Assembly (NCBI GenBank): GCA_027924585.1
Contig: BSBM01001665.1
Coordinates: 1 to 64,000 of the forward strand
Direction: 5' to 3'
DNA: 64,000 nucleotides
From: Larix kaempferi
Lineage: Eukaryota; Streptophyta; Pinopsida; Pinales; Pinaceae
Part shown: positions 47,127 through 60,266 of the stretch, one piece after another
Position numbering within the stretch: the stretch's first letter is position 1
How the letters are laid out: each line of letters starts with the position of its first letter
The notes under the pieces: model-generated
The model's database searches: none
Told to the model about the DNA's origin: nothing
What the model saw: only the letters and a program-made list of their open reading frames with translations
Position numbers and translations under genes: made by a program

Positions 47127-50100
47127 TCACTTCTTCCTCGAAGTGTCATCAATCTGAAGAACACCAAGCCTCTCTCTGAAGTACTAGAACTTCACTCTAG
47201 CTAATGGTTTCGTCAGCACATTTGCAATCTGCTCATCCGTTGCAACATGCAGGAGATTCACTGCTCCTCTCTGCACCATATCCCTGATATAGTGATATTT
47301 GATCTCTATGTGTTTCGACCTATCGTGAAACACTGGGTTCTCAAACAGCTTTACACAACTCTGGTTATCACAGAAGATACCAGTAGCATCCAACGGGAGA
47401 TCAAATAGCTCAGACAATAACTTCCGAAGCCATACTGCCTCACAACTAGCTGAACAAGCTGCAACATACTCTGCCTCGACTGTACTCAGTGCTACGCAGG
47501 ACTGCTTCCTGCTAAACCAAGAGATCACACCTGATCCCATACTGAAGCAACACCCAGATGTGCTCTTCCTATCTACAGCACTGCCTGCCCAATCTAAATC
47601 AACATAACCCTGTAGGTTAAACTTTTGATTCGCTTCATACTTGAGCCCATAATCAATTGTACCCTTCAGGTACCTCAGAATATGCTTTACAGCAACCAGG
47701 TGAACACTCCTCGGATCCGTCAGGAACTGGCTCAATGTGTTCACCGCAAAGCAAATATATGGTCTCGTGTTCGTCAGGTACATCAAGGACCCAATCATCT
47801 GACGATACATAGAGACATCAACCGGCTCAGATGAAGCATCACATAGAAGCTTCAGATTCGATGCCATAGGTGTGGCCATGGCCTTGCAATCCATCATCCC
47901 GAACCTCTTCAGGATATCTACAGTATACTTCCCTTGTCCAAGTAAGATCCCATCTGCACTCTGCCACACCTCCATACCTAGAAAATAGTGCATCATCCCC
48001 AAGTCCTTCATATCAAACTGGGCAGCAAGCTTCCTCTTTGTATCAGCAATCAATCTGTCATCTCCTGTTACAAATAGGTCATCCACATACCGGAGTAGAA
48101 TCACAGGATTCCCTTCCTCAACCTTGTAGTAAAGGTTGGAATCCGCTTTACTCTTGGTAAAGCCCAAACTAGATAGGAAACTGTCCATCCTACCATACCA
48201 AGTTCTGGGAGCTTGCTTCAAGCCATACAAAGCTTTCTTCAATCTGCACACATGTGACTCCCTGTCATGTGTTTCAAAACCGAGTGGCTGCTCCACATAT
48301 ACTTCCTCTTCAACTACTCCATTCAAGAAAGCAGTCTTGACATCCATCTGGTGTATCTTCCATTTCATCGCTGCAGCTAGGGCAAGTACTGATCTGATGG
48401 AAGTGTACCTGGCTACAGGAGCAAAAGTTTCTTCATAGTTTATTCCCTCTTTCTGAGAGAAGCCACGAGCTACGAATCTTGCTTTGTATTTCTCTATGCT
48501 GCCATCTACAGCATGCTTGATCTTGTAGATCCATTTGGAAGTCACAACAGACTTCCCTTCAGGTCTTGGGACAACATCCCAAACATCGTTCTTCATTATT
48601 GATTGGTATTCCTCGACCATGGCATCCTTCCATTCTTTATTTTTCGCTGCTTCTTCGTAATTGGAAGGTTCTTTGTTCATGATATCACAGAGTAAAGCAA
48701 CAAAGCTGGTGTGAGATCTAGTTCTCTTCTGTGTTCTGTGTTCTTCTTCTGGAATGCCAAATCTTTCTGCATCTTGAATGAGCTCTCTAGCCCATGCAGG
48801 TTTCGTCTTGTGAGAGTTGTCCTCACGTGGTGGATCTACAGGATCTTCAATTTCACGATCAACATCTGGAGTTGCTTCAATCATGGTAGTGTCTTGAAAT
48901 CTAGTTTCCTTGGGTTCTTCATAATCTTCAGCAGGTGCCTTCCTTGATTTGATGAATGCTGAGTTTTCATCAAATGTTACATCCCTACTGACATCAATCT
49001 TCTTGAACCCTGGAAAGTATATTCTATAAGCCTTCAAGCTTTCACTGTAACCCACAAAGATGCCCTTCTTTCCTGAAGGATCCAACTTGGTCCTCTTTTC
49101 CTTTGGGACATGTGTATATACTGGACAACCAAATATTCTGAGATGGCTGGCCTCAGGTTTCTTACCAGAGAAGACCTCTTATGGTGTCTTGTTGTCCAAT
49201 ATCTTGTGGGGAGTTCTCTTCTACACATATACAGTTGTCCTAGCTGCTTCTGCCCATAGATGCATAGGTAGATCTTGGTCATGCAGCATTTCCCTTGCTG
49301 CTTCCATAATTGTTCTATTCTTTCTCTCTGCAACTCCATTCTGTTGTGGATTGTAAGGAGCAGTCAACTCCCTCTTAATCCCTGAATCACTACATAACTT
49401 CTTGAAGTCACCTGAAGTGAATTCTCCACCATTGTCGGATCTGAATGTCTTGATCTTCTTATTAGTTTGGTTCTCCATCAAGGTTTTGAATTCCTTGAAC
49501 TTATCAAACACTTCATCTTTGTTCTTCAAGAAGTAGACCCAAGTCTTCCTGGAAAAGTCATCAATGAAAGAGACATAGTAAACATACCCACTCGGAGAAC
49601 TGGATGACATCGGACCACATACATCAGAGTGGATAATTTCCAAGATATCTTTTGCCTTGCTTTCACTGCTTGGAAATGCTTTCTTTATGTTCTTTCCTTT
49701 TGCACATCCTTTGCAAACACCTTCATGTTTGGTCTTGATTTCAGGAAGACCCTCTACATCCTTGCTTGCAATTGGAAGTGCCCTATAGTGCATATGAGCA
49801 AGTCTTCTATTCTAAAATTCACTTGGCTACATGGATTCATGCACCATGGCATGTTCAGGTCGTCCCTTTAGTTTATGCAATCCTCCCTCTTGCTCTCCAA
49901 TCACTACTGCATCATCTATGGTCTTTCCCTTTTTCCACATTAGAACTTGGCCATCCACAAATGCAACCCTCATACCTTTGCATCCAATGCGGATATGGAG
50001 AGAAGGTTCTTCTTGAGCCTAGGTACATACAAAACATCTTTCATCTTCAAAGACTTCCCAGAGTCTAGATTGTAGGAGGCCTCACCACTTCCTTTGATAG

Positions 50101-51145
50101 GGTATTGGTAGTCATCCCCAAGTTTCACCTTGTGGGGTGACTCATGTTCAGATAGATTAGCAAAGGATTCTTTAAACCCAGTTATGTGTTTTGAAGCCCC
50201 ACTGTCAATAAGCCAATCATTACAACCATGAGAGATAGTAACTGTGAGAGCAAAGATTAGAACATACTCTTCTTCGCTTGATGAGTCATTATCATCACTT
50301 TCTGCTCTACCCTTCTTCTTGGGAGGTTCATCATCCTCAGCAGCATGAGCATGGTACCTTCTTTTGTTGCCCTTCTTCTTCTTGTTGAATTTGTTGTTGT
50401 CCTTCTTGTTCTTGGGACAATTTATGGCAATATGTCCCTTTTCATTACAGGTGAAGCATATTCTCCTTTCTTTATGGTGATGTGAAGATTTCTTGAAGTG
50501 AGATGGCTCTCTCTTGGACTTTCCTTTCTTGGTGTGACCTATGAGAGCTTGATCTTCATTCCCCATCTTTTCTTCTCGTGCCACAAGCCTTGCTTCTTCT
50601 TGTGAACATTCTTCCCATAGTCTGCTGAAGGATACCAACTTCTTTCTTGCACAGATTCCTTGGATAAAGGAGTCCCATGACCTGGGTAGGCCATTCATAG
50701 TGGTCATGACAACTTCACCATTCTCCACCATTTCATCCACTGCTTCTAGTTGTTCCTTGATCTGAGAGACCCTAGAAAAATAAGATTGAATGGATTCTCC
50801 ATTCTGAAGTTTTGCCCCTTTCAATTGGTTCCGTAGAGTCATCTTCCTATTTATGTTATTCCCTTCAAATAGCTTGGATAGGGAATGAAACATCTCTTTG
50901 GGTGTCTTCAGAGATAACACATGGGGGATGAGATGGTCCTTGATAGAATTAGCAATGATTCTCTTTGCCTTGACCAAGTTCTTCTTATGCAATATCTTAG
51001 CCTCTTCATCCTCTGGGATAGGGATGTCTTCTTTTACATATGAGTCCAACTCATTTTCTTCCAAGATTAACCCAATCCTATACTTCCATGCTCGGAAGTT
51101 ATCAGCCCCTTCAAGCTTATCCTCAATCTTGGTGTGGTTAGACAT
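47127..51145 (-). pseudogene. gag-pol: C1 gag-pol polyprotein
   Basis: Start ATG at 51145 (MSNHTK), natural stop at 47127. Gag has a CX2CX4HX4C zinc knuckle ([14 protein letters not shown], about 50420-50460); protease has DSGASKH near 50200; integrase has the HHCC region and [14 protein letters not shown] and GVAERKN; RT has YVDDL near 48085; RNase H has DLDWAG, VEAEY and DNQSC. Breaks: a one-base loss in an A run near 49975 (C2 has four A residues, C1 three); TAG at 49827, 49812 and 49221; TAA at 49179; TAG at 47184. Compared with C2, 49221 is a CAG-to-TAG change and 49179 a GAA-to-TAA change. Sequence is highly similar to C2. Confidence 0.92.
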
Positions 51146-51708
51146 CTTAAAGAGTACTTCAAATGGAAATAGAAAAGATTTAGGTCTTACCACTTGACTT
51201 GTCGAGAACTGGATCTGGTCTCAGATTAGGGTTTGTTAGAGAAACCCTAAAAATTCAAAATGTGAATTTCAACTTTCTGAAAGGATAGAAAGATGCGCCT
51301 TGATGATCTGATCAGCCTGGTGTATTCAGAATTTGAGATCTGCAAAGCTTCACCCTTCAGAAATGTCTTTTAGTCTTCCCGGGTTCACTAAGGAGGACCC
51401 TGAATTAGGGTTTGAGTTTCCTGAATATCTACCCAGCCAAAAATATCGATCCAAAGCTCTAAACTTTGATTTTTGCAAGGACCTTCCAGCTATGTCTTCA
51501 GATTCTAGAAATTCCTATTTTTGTGGAAACCCTAATTTTTAGGGCCAAATCTGAAAATGCTCAGAATTGAATTCTGATTGGACAGATAGATTCTCCTTGA
51601 TGAGTAGAGTCAATCTACTATACTGCTTTTCCAAAATATGTGGAGAGAAACCCAATAAACCAGAAACCCTTGGTTTCCGTCACTGCACAATGTCTTCTTC
51701 TCAGGTTA

Positions 51709-51720
51709 GCTCTGATACCA
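51709..51720 (-). other. C1 primer-binding site, Met tRNA type
   Basis: On the minus strand tggtatcagagc directly follows the 5' LTR. The 560-bp stretch between it and the gag start (51146-51708) has no gene and is taken as 5' untranslated leader. Confidence 0.88.
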
Positions 51721-52322
51721 TGTTAAATTTTGAGCATTAATTCACAATACTCTAGGATCTTTATTAAGAGAATAACATGTACAGTATATCAATGCATATC
51801 AATCATAACAAGCATGTCAATCATCACAAGAAGCAAAAGCATGAGAGACAAGAGACACAGAGTTTCCATGGGGAAAACCCTAAGGTGAAAAACCCCACAA
51901 CTTCCTCAGAGATAGAGAGAGCAATGGCACAACCAAAGTACAACCAAAATACACAGAGATAGTCTCCTAGTAGCAGATGATCCTCCTCACATGTGTGCCA
52001 CTTTCCGAGTGAAGGAAGAATGAGTTTCTGGGTGATCCAAATAGAGATCTCCCGATCTCTATTTATACTTGATCTGTTTGCCCAGTGAACTTATGGGGCC
52101 GACTTGTCTAGCTAGGTACATCAGCCATATATTACATAAATCAGGGCCGACCCCACACATGGTGGTCTAATAACCCATCGGCAAGTTCACACACTTGTGA
52201 CACTTGTCAATACACACGACGACACTTCCATATAGAGGAATGAAACATCTCTATAGGAGTACAATAATATATAAATGAAATACATGGATGAAATACATTC
52301 TGAAGTTACATATACATCAACA
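51721..52322 (-). repeat. C1 5' LTR
   Basis: 602 bp; ends tacatcaaca in plus reading, followed by the target duplication gttgt (52323-52327). A TATA word on the minus strand lies at 52060-52067. Confidence 0.92.
52060..52067 (-). promoter_or_regulatory. Putative TATA box in C1 5' LTR
   Basis: tataaata read on the minus strand, just upstream of an agagatcggg word. The same position in C2 reads tatatata (minus, about 61177-61185). Confidence 0.45.
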
Positions 52323-52327
52323 GTTGT

Positions 52328-54121
52328 CAGAGTGTCGATATGTAATTTGCGCACCTCTAAAAAATAACCCCTTGAAGAAGAATCAGATGCTCTTTCTCCT
52401 CAACATCCACTTTCAACACAACAAAATAGAGCAACTTGAGGAAGGAGCGACCACTCTTTCTCTGAGAAACTTTCCACTTTCTAGTAAATTATTTGAATCA
52501 AGGTTCCTATGAAATTTGTGGTGAAAGTGACAGTATATACTTGCCCCTCCCCTTAAAAATAACCCCTGAATGAAGGAGATCACTCTCTTTCTGCTCAACA
52601 TCTACTTCCAACACCCCAAAATAAAACAACTTGAGGAAAGAGAGGTCACTCTTTCCCTAAGAAAATTTCCACTTGTCAGCAAATTGTTTAAGGAAAAAAT
52701 CCTACGAAATTTGTGCTTAAGGTGTCGATATATGCTTTCCCCGCCCCTTAAAAAGAGTACCTGGAGAAAGGAGTGGATGCTCTTTCTCCTCAACATACAC
52801 TTTCAACTCCCCAAAATAGAGCAACTTGAAGAAAGCGCGGCCACTCTTTCTCTGAAAACATTTCCACTTGCCAACAAACTGTTTGAAGCAAAGTTCCTAT
52901 GAAAACTGTGTTTAAAGTTCTGATATATACTTTTACCAATTTTAATAAAGAACCCCTAAGGGAAGGAGTGGATGCTCTTTCTCCTCAGCATCTACTTCCA
53001 AGACCCCAACATAGAACAATTTCATGAAAGAGCGGTCTCTCTTTCTCTGAGAAAATTTTCACTTTCCAGCAAACTCTTTGAAGCAAAATTACTAAGAATT
53101 TTGTTGTTAAAATGCTAATATCTACTTTCTTACCCCAAAATAGAACCCTTGGAGGAAGGAGTGGACGCTCTTTCTCCTCAGTATCTACTTTCAACACCCC
53201 AAAACAGAACATCTTGAGGAAAGAGCGACCGCCTCTTGCTCTGAGAAAATTTCCACTTGCCAACAAACTGTTTAAAGAAAAGTTCCCATCAAATTTGTGA
53301 TTAAGGTACCAATATCTACTTTCCTCACCCCTTAAAAATAACCTCTGGAGGAAGGAGTGGACACTCTTTCTCCCCATCATATACTTTCATTAGCCTAAAA
53401 TAGAACAAACAAGGAAAGGGCAGCCTCTCTTTCTCAAAGAAAATTTCTACTTTCCGGAAAATTGTTTCAAGCAAAGTTCGTACGAAATTTATGTTTAATG
53501 CGCCTATATCTACTTTAACCACCCCTAAAAAAGAACGCCTGGAGAAAGGAGCGAACACTCTTTCTCCTCACCATATTCTTTCAACACACCAAAATAGAAC
53601 AACTTGAAGAAAGAGGGGTCTCTCTTTCTCTGAGAATATTTCCACTTGCCAGGAAATAGTTCTAAGTAATGTTCCTATGAAATTTGTGTTTAGAGTGTCA
53701 ATATCTACTTTCCCCACTATTAAAAATATTCCCTGGGGGAAGGAGCGGGCGCTCTTTCTCCTCAGCATTATAAATATAAACCATTCATTTTTCATCCTGT
53801 CCCCATGCTCCTCGCACGAGTGGACGCTCTTTAAATGATTTACATCTCACATAAATCATATATGTTATTCATAATTACCAAAACTCCACAATCGAACTAC
53901 TTGGGGATAAAGTGGCAGCTCTTTCTCTTTAGCATCTACTTTCACCACCCTAAAATATAACAACTTAAGGAAGGAGCGATCATTCTTTCTTTGAGAAAAT
54001 TTATACTTTCCAAGAAAATGGATGAAGCAAATTTCCAATGAGATTTGTCGTTAAAGTTCTGATATCTACATTCTGTACCCCTAAGAAATAACCCCTTGAA
54101 GAAGAAGCATCTGCTCTTTGC
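52328..54121. repeat. 194-bp satellite array, central segment
   Basis: Nine head-to-tail monomers. The ctctttctcctca-type word recurs near 52389, 52583, 52777, 52972, 53165, 53361, 53552 and 53750, so the period is 191-198 bp, mean about 194. Each monomer holds two related parts of about 65 bp: one with atctactttcc and cccctt, one with atctactttcaacacccc. Monomers differ by substitutions and small indels. On the minus strand the repeats encode similar peptides, but because 194 is not a multiple of 3 the frame shifts each period, so a translated product is unlikely. tttgc (54117-54121) is the target duplication of copia C2. Confidence 0.85.
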
Positions 54122-54723
54122 TGTTAAATTTTGAGCATTAATTGACAATACTCTAGGATCTTTGCTGAGAGAATAACATATACAGTATATCAATGCATGA
54201 CAATCACAATATGACAAGCATCACAAGAATCAAAAGCATAAGAGACAAGAGACACAGAGTTTCCGTGGGGAAAACCCTAAGGTGAAAAACCCCACAACTT
54301 CCTCGGAGATAGGGAGAGCAATGGATCAACCAAAGTACAACCAAATAACACTGAGATAGTCTCCTAGTAGCAGATGATCCTCCTCTTCACCAATGCGCCA
54401 CTTTCTGAGTGAGAGTGAGTTACTTTTTCGAGTGATCTAAATAGAGATCACCTGATCTCTATTTATACTGATCTGTTTGCCTAGTGACCTTATGGGGCTG
54501 ACTTGTCTAGCTAGGTACATCCACATTATAATCTATATATTTCAGGGCCGACCCCACACATGGTGGTCTAATAACCCATCGACAAGTACACACACTTGCG
54601 ACACTTGTCAATCCACATGACGACACTTCCTTATAGAGGAATAACACATATTTATTAAGGGTACAATAAATATATATAAAATACACAGATGAAATACATT
54701 CCGAAGTTACATATACATCAACA
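54122..54723 (-). repeat. C2 3' LTR
   Basis: 602 bp, tgttaaat to tacatcaaca in plus reading. It carries the C2-type variant caatatgaca in place of the C1 stretch. Confidence 0.92.
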
Positions 54724-54740
54724 CTCCCTCTTAACTAGGA

Positions 54741-56234
54741 AGGTATTTCTCGACACAGATCTGCTAGACAAGTCTTCTTCTCAGGATCATCGTCATTATC
54801 ATCGTCACTGCTTCTACTATCTCAACCAATCTCTGATTCTACTCGTCATAGGAAGTTCTACAGAGCCAATCCTTTTTCATACTGAATGTAGGCCCACTAC
54901 CTGCAGGTCTTCGTCATCACTGACCATACTGTGGAATCCTCAGGACTTATTACATGCGTCACAAAACCTCGAAAGAGCATCTGCCAGTTATCCCAAGGCA
55001 TGAATTACATGCCACAGGCAAAACCTCAAAAGACTATCTGCAGATCTCCCAGGGCCATATTATATGTGACCTCACCACAAAACCTCGTAAGAGCATCCCA
55101 GGCTATTACGAGCACACAGCTCTACCTATAGGATCTCCTAGGGCACGAATTACATGTGGTCACCACAAAACCTCGCAAGAGCATCCCAGGCTGTTACGAG
55201 CCCATAGCTCTACCTATAGGATCTCCCAAGGCACGAATTACATGTGGTCATGGCAAAACCTCGCAAGAGCATCCCAGGACTGATTACGGGCACACAGCCC
55301 AACCTATCGGATCTCCCAGGGACAGATTATATGCCATAGGAAAAAACCTCGAAAGAGCATCTACCAGATATCCCAGGGCAATGAATTACACACCATAGGA
55401 AAAACCTCGAAAGACTATCTGCAGATCTCCCAGGGCCAAATTATATGTCCTCCCAGAGAAAAACCTCGAAAGAGCATTTGCCAGATATCCCAGGGCAACG
55501 AATTACATGCCATAGGCAAAACCTCGAAAGACTATCTGCAAATCTCCCAGGGCCAAATTATATGCTCATTTGCACAACCTGATCCACGGCCATAGAGTAT
55601 CAACCTGATACTCACCATACATCATCCTGATGTACACATGATCAACCCGATCATCATCACTGCAACATCCTGCTGCATGTCATCTGGAGCAACATCCTGA
55701 AGCTCATCATCCATGATCATCCTGATCATACAATGCATCTACCTAATGCATACCAAGTATCTACCTGATACATATCATCATACATGATCCACCTAATCAT
55801 ACAATGTATCCACCTGATACAAATACAAATACATGATATATATCACCATACATGATCCACCTGATCATACAATGTATCCACCTGATACATATACAGATAC
55901 ATGGTCCAAGCATCCAACATGATGCATACAAAATACATACACATGATCCAACCGATCATGTCTAGCATCCAACATGATGCGTACATACATATAAATGATC
56001 CAACTGATCATATCTAGCATCCAACATGATGCATACATACATACATAAAAATGATCCAAATGATCATATCCAGCATCCAACATGATGCATACATACATAT
56101 AAATGATCCAACTGATCATATCAAAGCAGAAACCAGAACATCATCCTGATGCTCATCATCCAGCGCTTACATCCACAGCCATGTGAAGGATCCTCCTTCC
56201 AACATGCTTGGAATGGCTTCAGCAAATGTGTCCA
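54741..56234 (-). repeat. C2 3' untranslated region, tandem repeats
   Basis: Repeat arrays as in C1, in the same order: acacagctctacct units with gatctcccagg (about 55090-55320), aaacctcgaaagagcat and aaaacctcgaaagactat units (about 54960-55560), and short units on atgatccaactgatcata and catccaacatgatgca (about 55860-56130). Only repeat-reading open frames occur. Confidence 0.75.
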
Positions 56235-59200
56235 TCACTTCTTCCTCGAAGTGTCCTCGATCTAAAGAATGCCAAGCCTCTCTCTAAAGTATTCAAACTT
56301 CACCCTGGCTAGTGGCTTCGTCAACACATCTGCAATCTGCTCGTCCGTCGCAACATACAGGAGTTTCACAGCTCCTCTCTGCACCATATCCCTGATATAG
56401 TGATATTTGATCTCTATGTGTTTCGACCTGTCATGAAACACTGGATTCTCGGACAGCTTCACACAACTTTGGTTATCACAGAAGATACCAGTAGCATCCA
56501 ATGGGAGATCAAATAACTCAGACAGTAGCTTCCGTAGCCATACTGCCTCACAACTAGTTGAACAGGCTGCAACATACTCTGCCTCAGCTGTACTCAGTGC
56601 TACGCAGGACTGCTTCCTGCTAAACCAAGAGATCACACCTTATCCCATACTGAAGTAGCACCCAGATGTGCTCTTCCTATCTGCAGCACTGCCTGCCCAA
56701 TCTGAATCAACATAACCCTGCAGGTTAAACTTTTTATTTGCTTCATACTTGAGCCCATAATCCACTATACCCTTCAGGTACCTCAGAACATGCTTTACAG
56801 CAACCAGGTGAACACTCCTCGGATCTGTCAGGAACTGACTCAATGTGTTCATAGCAAAGCAAATGTCTGGTCTTGTGTTCGTCGAGTACATCAAGGACCC
56901 AATCATCTGACGATACATAGAGACATCAACCGGTTCAGATGAAGCATCACATAGAAGCTTCAGATTCGATGCCATAGGTGTGGCCATGGCCTTGCAATCC
57001 ATCATCCCAAATCTCTTCAGGATATCTACTGTGTACTTCCCTTAACCAAGGAAGATCCCACCTGCACTCTGCCACACCTCCATACCTAGGAAATAGTGCA
57101 TCATTCCCAAATCTTTCATATTGAATTCAGTAGCAAGCTTCCTCTTAGTATCTGCAATCAGTCTGTCATCTCCTGTTACAAATAAGTCATCCATATACAG
57201 GAGTAGAATCACAGGATTCCCTTCCTCAACCTTGTAGTAAAGGTTGGAATCCGCTTTACTCTTGGTAAAGCCCGAACTAGATAGGAAGCTGTCCATCCTA
57301 CCATACCAGGTTCTGGGAGCTTGCTTCAAGCCATACAAGGCTTTCTTCAATCTGCACACATATGACTCCCTGTCATGTATTTCAAAACCCAGTGGTTGTT
57401 CCACATATACTTCCTCTTCAACTACACCATTCAAGAAAGCAGTCTTGACATCCATTTGGTGTATTTTCCATCTCATTGCTGCAGCCAGGGAAAGTACTGT
57501 TCTGATGGAAGTATACCTGGCTACAGGTGCAAAAGTTTCTTCATAATCTATTCTCTCTTTCTGAGAGAAGCCACGAGCTACAAATCTTGCCTTGTATTTC
57601 TCTACACTGCCATCTGCAGCATGCTTGATTTTGTAGATCCATTTGGAAGTCACAACAGACTTCTCTTTAGGTCTTGGGACAACATCCCAAACATCATTCT
57701 TCATTATTGATTGGTATTCCTCAACCATGGCATCCTTCCATTCTTTCTTTTCTACTGCTTCTTCATAACTGGAAGGCTCTTTGTTCATAATGTCACAGAG
57801 TAAAGCAACATAGTTGGTATGTGATCTGGTTCTCTTCTTTGCTCTGTGTTCTTCTTCTGGAATGCCAAATCTTTCTGCATCTTGAATGAGCTCTCTAGCC
57901 CATACAGTTTTCCTCTTGTGAGAGTTATCCTCACGGGGTGGATCTACAAGTTCTTGCGGATCTTCAAACTCACGAAGAACTTCTGGAACTGCTTCAGTCA
58001 TGGTAGTGTCTTGAAATCTGGTTTCCTTAGGTTCTTCATAAACTTCGATAGGTGCCTTCCTTGATTTGATGAATGCTGAGTTTTCATCAAATGTTACATG
58101 CCTGCTGACGTCAATCTTCTTGAACCCTGGAAAGTATATTCTGTAAGCCTTCAAGCTTTCACTGTAACCCACAAAGATACCCTTCTTTCTTGAAGGATCT
58201 AGTTTAGTCCACTTTTCCGTTGGGACATGAGTGTATACTGGACAACCAAATATTCTGAGATGACTGACTTCAGGTTTCTTACCAGAAAAGACCTCTTCTG
58301 GTGTCTTGTTGTCCAATATCTTGTGGGGTGTTCTGTTCTGCACATATACAGTTGTTCTAGCTGCTTCTGCCCACGGATGCATAGGTAGATCCTGGTCAAG
58401 CAGCATTGCCCTTGCTGCTTCCATGATAGTTCTGTTCTTCCTTTCTGCAACTCCATTCTGTTGAGAATTATACGGAGCAGTCAACTCCCTCTTAATCCCT
58501 GAATCACTACAAAGCTTCTTGAAGTCACTTGAGGTGAATTCTCCACCATTGTCGGATCTGAATGTTTTGATCTTCTTGTCAGTTTGATTCTCCATCAAGG
58601 TTTTGAATTCCTTGAATTTATTAAACACCTCATCTTTGCTCTTCAAGAAGTATACCCAAGTCTTCCTGGAGAAGTCATCAATAAATGAGACATAGTAAAC
58701 ATACCCACTCAGGGAACTGGATGACATAGGACCACATACATCTGAGTGGATGATTTCTAGGATTTCTTTTTCCTTGTTTTCACTACTTGGGAAATCCTTC
58801 TTAATGTTCTTACCTTTTGCACATCCTTTGCAAACACCTTCATGTTTGGTCTTGATTTCAGGAAGACCCTCTATTTCCTTGCTTGCAATTGGAAGTGCTC
58901 TATAGTGCATATGAGCAAGTATTCTATGCCAAAGTTCACTTGGCTCCATGGATTCATGCACCATGGCATGTTCAGGTTGTCCCTTCAATTTATACAAACC
59001 TCCCGCTTGCTCTCCAATCACTACTGCATCATCTATGTTCTTTCCCTTTGGCCATATTAGGACTTGGCCATCCACAAATGCAACCCTCATACCTTTTGCA
59101 TCCAATGCAGAGATGGAGAGTAAGTTCTTCTTGAGCCCAAGTACATAAAGGACTTCTTTCATCTTCAAAGATTTTCCAGAATCTAGGTTGTAGGAGGCCT

Positions 59201-60266
59201 CACCACTTCCTTTGATTGGGTATTGATAATCATCCCCAAGTTTCACCTTATGGGGTGATTCATGTTCAGATAGGTTCACAAAAGATTCCTTAAACCCAGT
59301 CATGTGTTTGGAAGCCCCACTGTCAATTAACCAATCATTACAACCATGGGAGATAGTACCTATGAGAGCAGAGATCAGAACATACTCTTCTTCACTTGAT
59401 GAGTCATCATCACTATCACTTTTTTCCCTAGCCTTCTTCTTTGGGGGTTCATCATCTTCGGCAGCATGAGCATGAAACCTTCTTTTGCTGCCCTTCTTCT
59501 TCTTATTGTTGTTATCATCCCTTTTGTTCTTGGGACAATCTGAAGAAGCAAAGTGACCCTTCTCATTGCATGTGAAGCATCTTAGGTCCTTCTTACTCTT
59601 TTGATAGGATCTATTGTGGTGAGAGTGCTCCTTCTTGGTTTTGCTTCTTTTGGTGTGAGCTGCAAGAGCTTGATCTTCACCTCCCATCTTTTCCTCACGA
59701 GCTATAAGTCTAGCTTCTTCTTGAGAGCATTCTTCCCGCAATCTGTTGAACGAGATCAACTTCTTCCTTGCACAAATTCCTTGAATGAAGGAATCCCATG
59801 ACCTAGGTAGGCCATTTAGAGTGGTCATCACCACTTCACCATTCTCCACCATTTCATCCACTGCTTCTAGTTGTTCCTTGATCTGGGAGACCCTTGAAAA
59901 ATAAGATTGAATGGTTTCTCCATTCTGAAAATTTACTCCTTTCAATTGGTCCCACAGGGTCATCTTCCGATTTATGTTCTTTCCTTCAAATAGCTTGGTC
60001 AAAGATTCAAACATCTCCTTGGGTGTCTTAAGAGAAGACACATGGGGTATGAGATGGTCTTTGATAGAATCAGCAATGATTCTCTTTGCCTTGACCAAGT
60101 TCTTCTTATGCAATACCTTGGCCTCTTCATCCTCTAGGATAGGGATGTCTTCTTTCACATATGAGTCCAACTCATTCTCTTCCAGGATTAACCCAATCCT
60201 ATACTTCTAGGCTCGGAAGTTATCAGCCCCTTCAAGCTTATCCTCAAGCTTGGTATGGAGAGACAT
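56235..60266 (-). pseudogene. gag-pol: C2 gag-pol polyprotein, nearly intact
   Basis: Start ATG at 60266, natural stop at 56235 shared with C1. The frame is unshifted, with stops at 60207 (TAG for a Trp in gag), 57042 (TAA where C1 has CAA), 56640 (TAA where C1 has TCA) and 56262 (TAG where C1 has CAG). Gag: zinc knuckle at about 59535-59579, with five instead of four residues before the last Cys. Protease: DSGASKH near 59310. Integrase: HRILAH with CKGC, then [14 protein letters not shown] and [14 protein letters not shown] near 57190. RNase H: DSDWAG, AEAEY and DNQSC. The order gag-protease-integrase-RT-RNase H is that of Ty1/copia; the polyprotein would be cut by its own protease inside virus-like particles. 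Confidence 0.93.

Larger units (their letters stand above)
45080..52322 (-). mobile_element. Ty1/copia retrotransposon C1
   Basis: A complete insertion on the minus strand: LTRs at 45080-45684 (3' LTR) and 51721-52322 (5' LTR), target duplication gttgt (45075-45079 and 52323-52327), Met-tRNA primer site at 51709-51720, and a purine-rich tract at 45685-45700 (read on minus). Gene order on the minus strand is gag, protease, integrase, RT, RNase H, which defines Ty1/copia. The pol-to-LTR region is 1.4 kb of tandem repeats. It sits inside the 194-bp satellite. It carries several stops and a frameshift, so it is dead. It belongs to the same family as C2 but to a different subgroup: an LTR segment near 45175 differs consistently from C2. 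Confidence 0.93.

Noticed and set aside
52602-53795. Repeated similar peptides on the minus strand of the satellite
   Set aside because: The period of 194 is not a multiple of 3, so no single frame reads through consecutive monomers.
55865-56119. Repeated-peptide open frame on the minus strand
   Set aside because: It only reads through short tandem repeats; the corresponding region of C1 reads differently and no coding signal remains.
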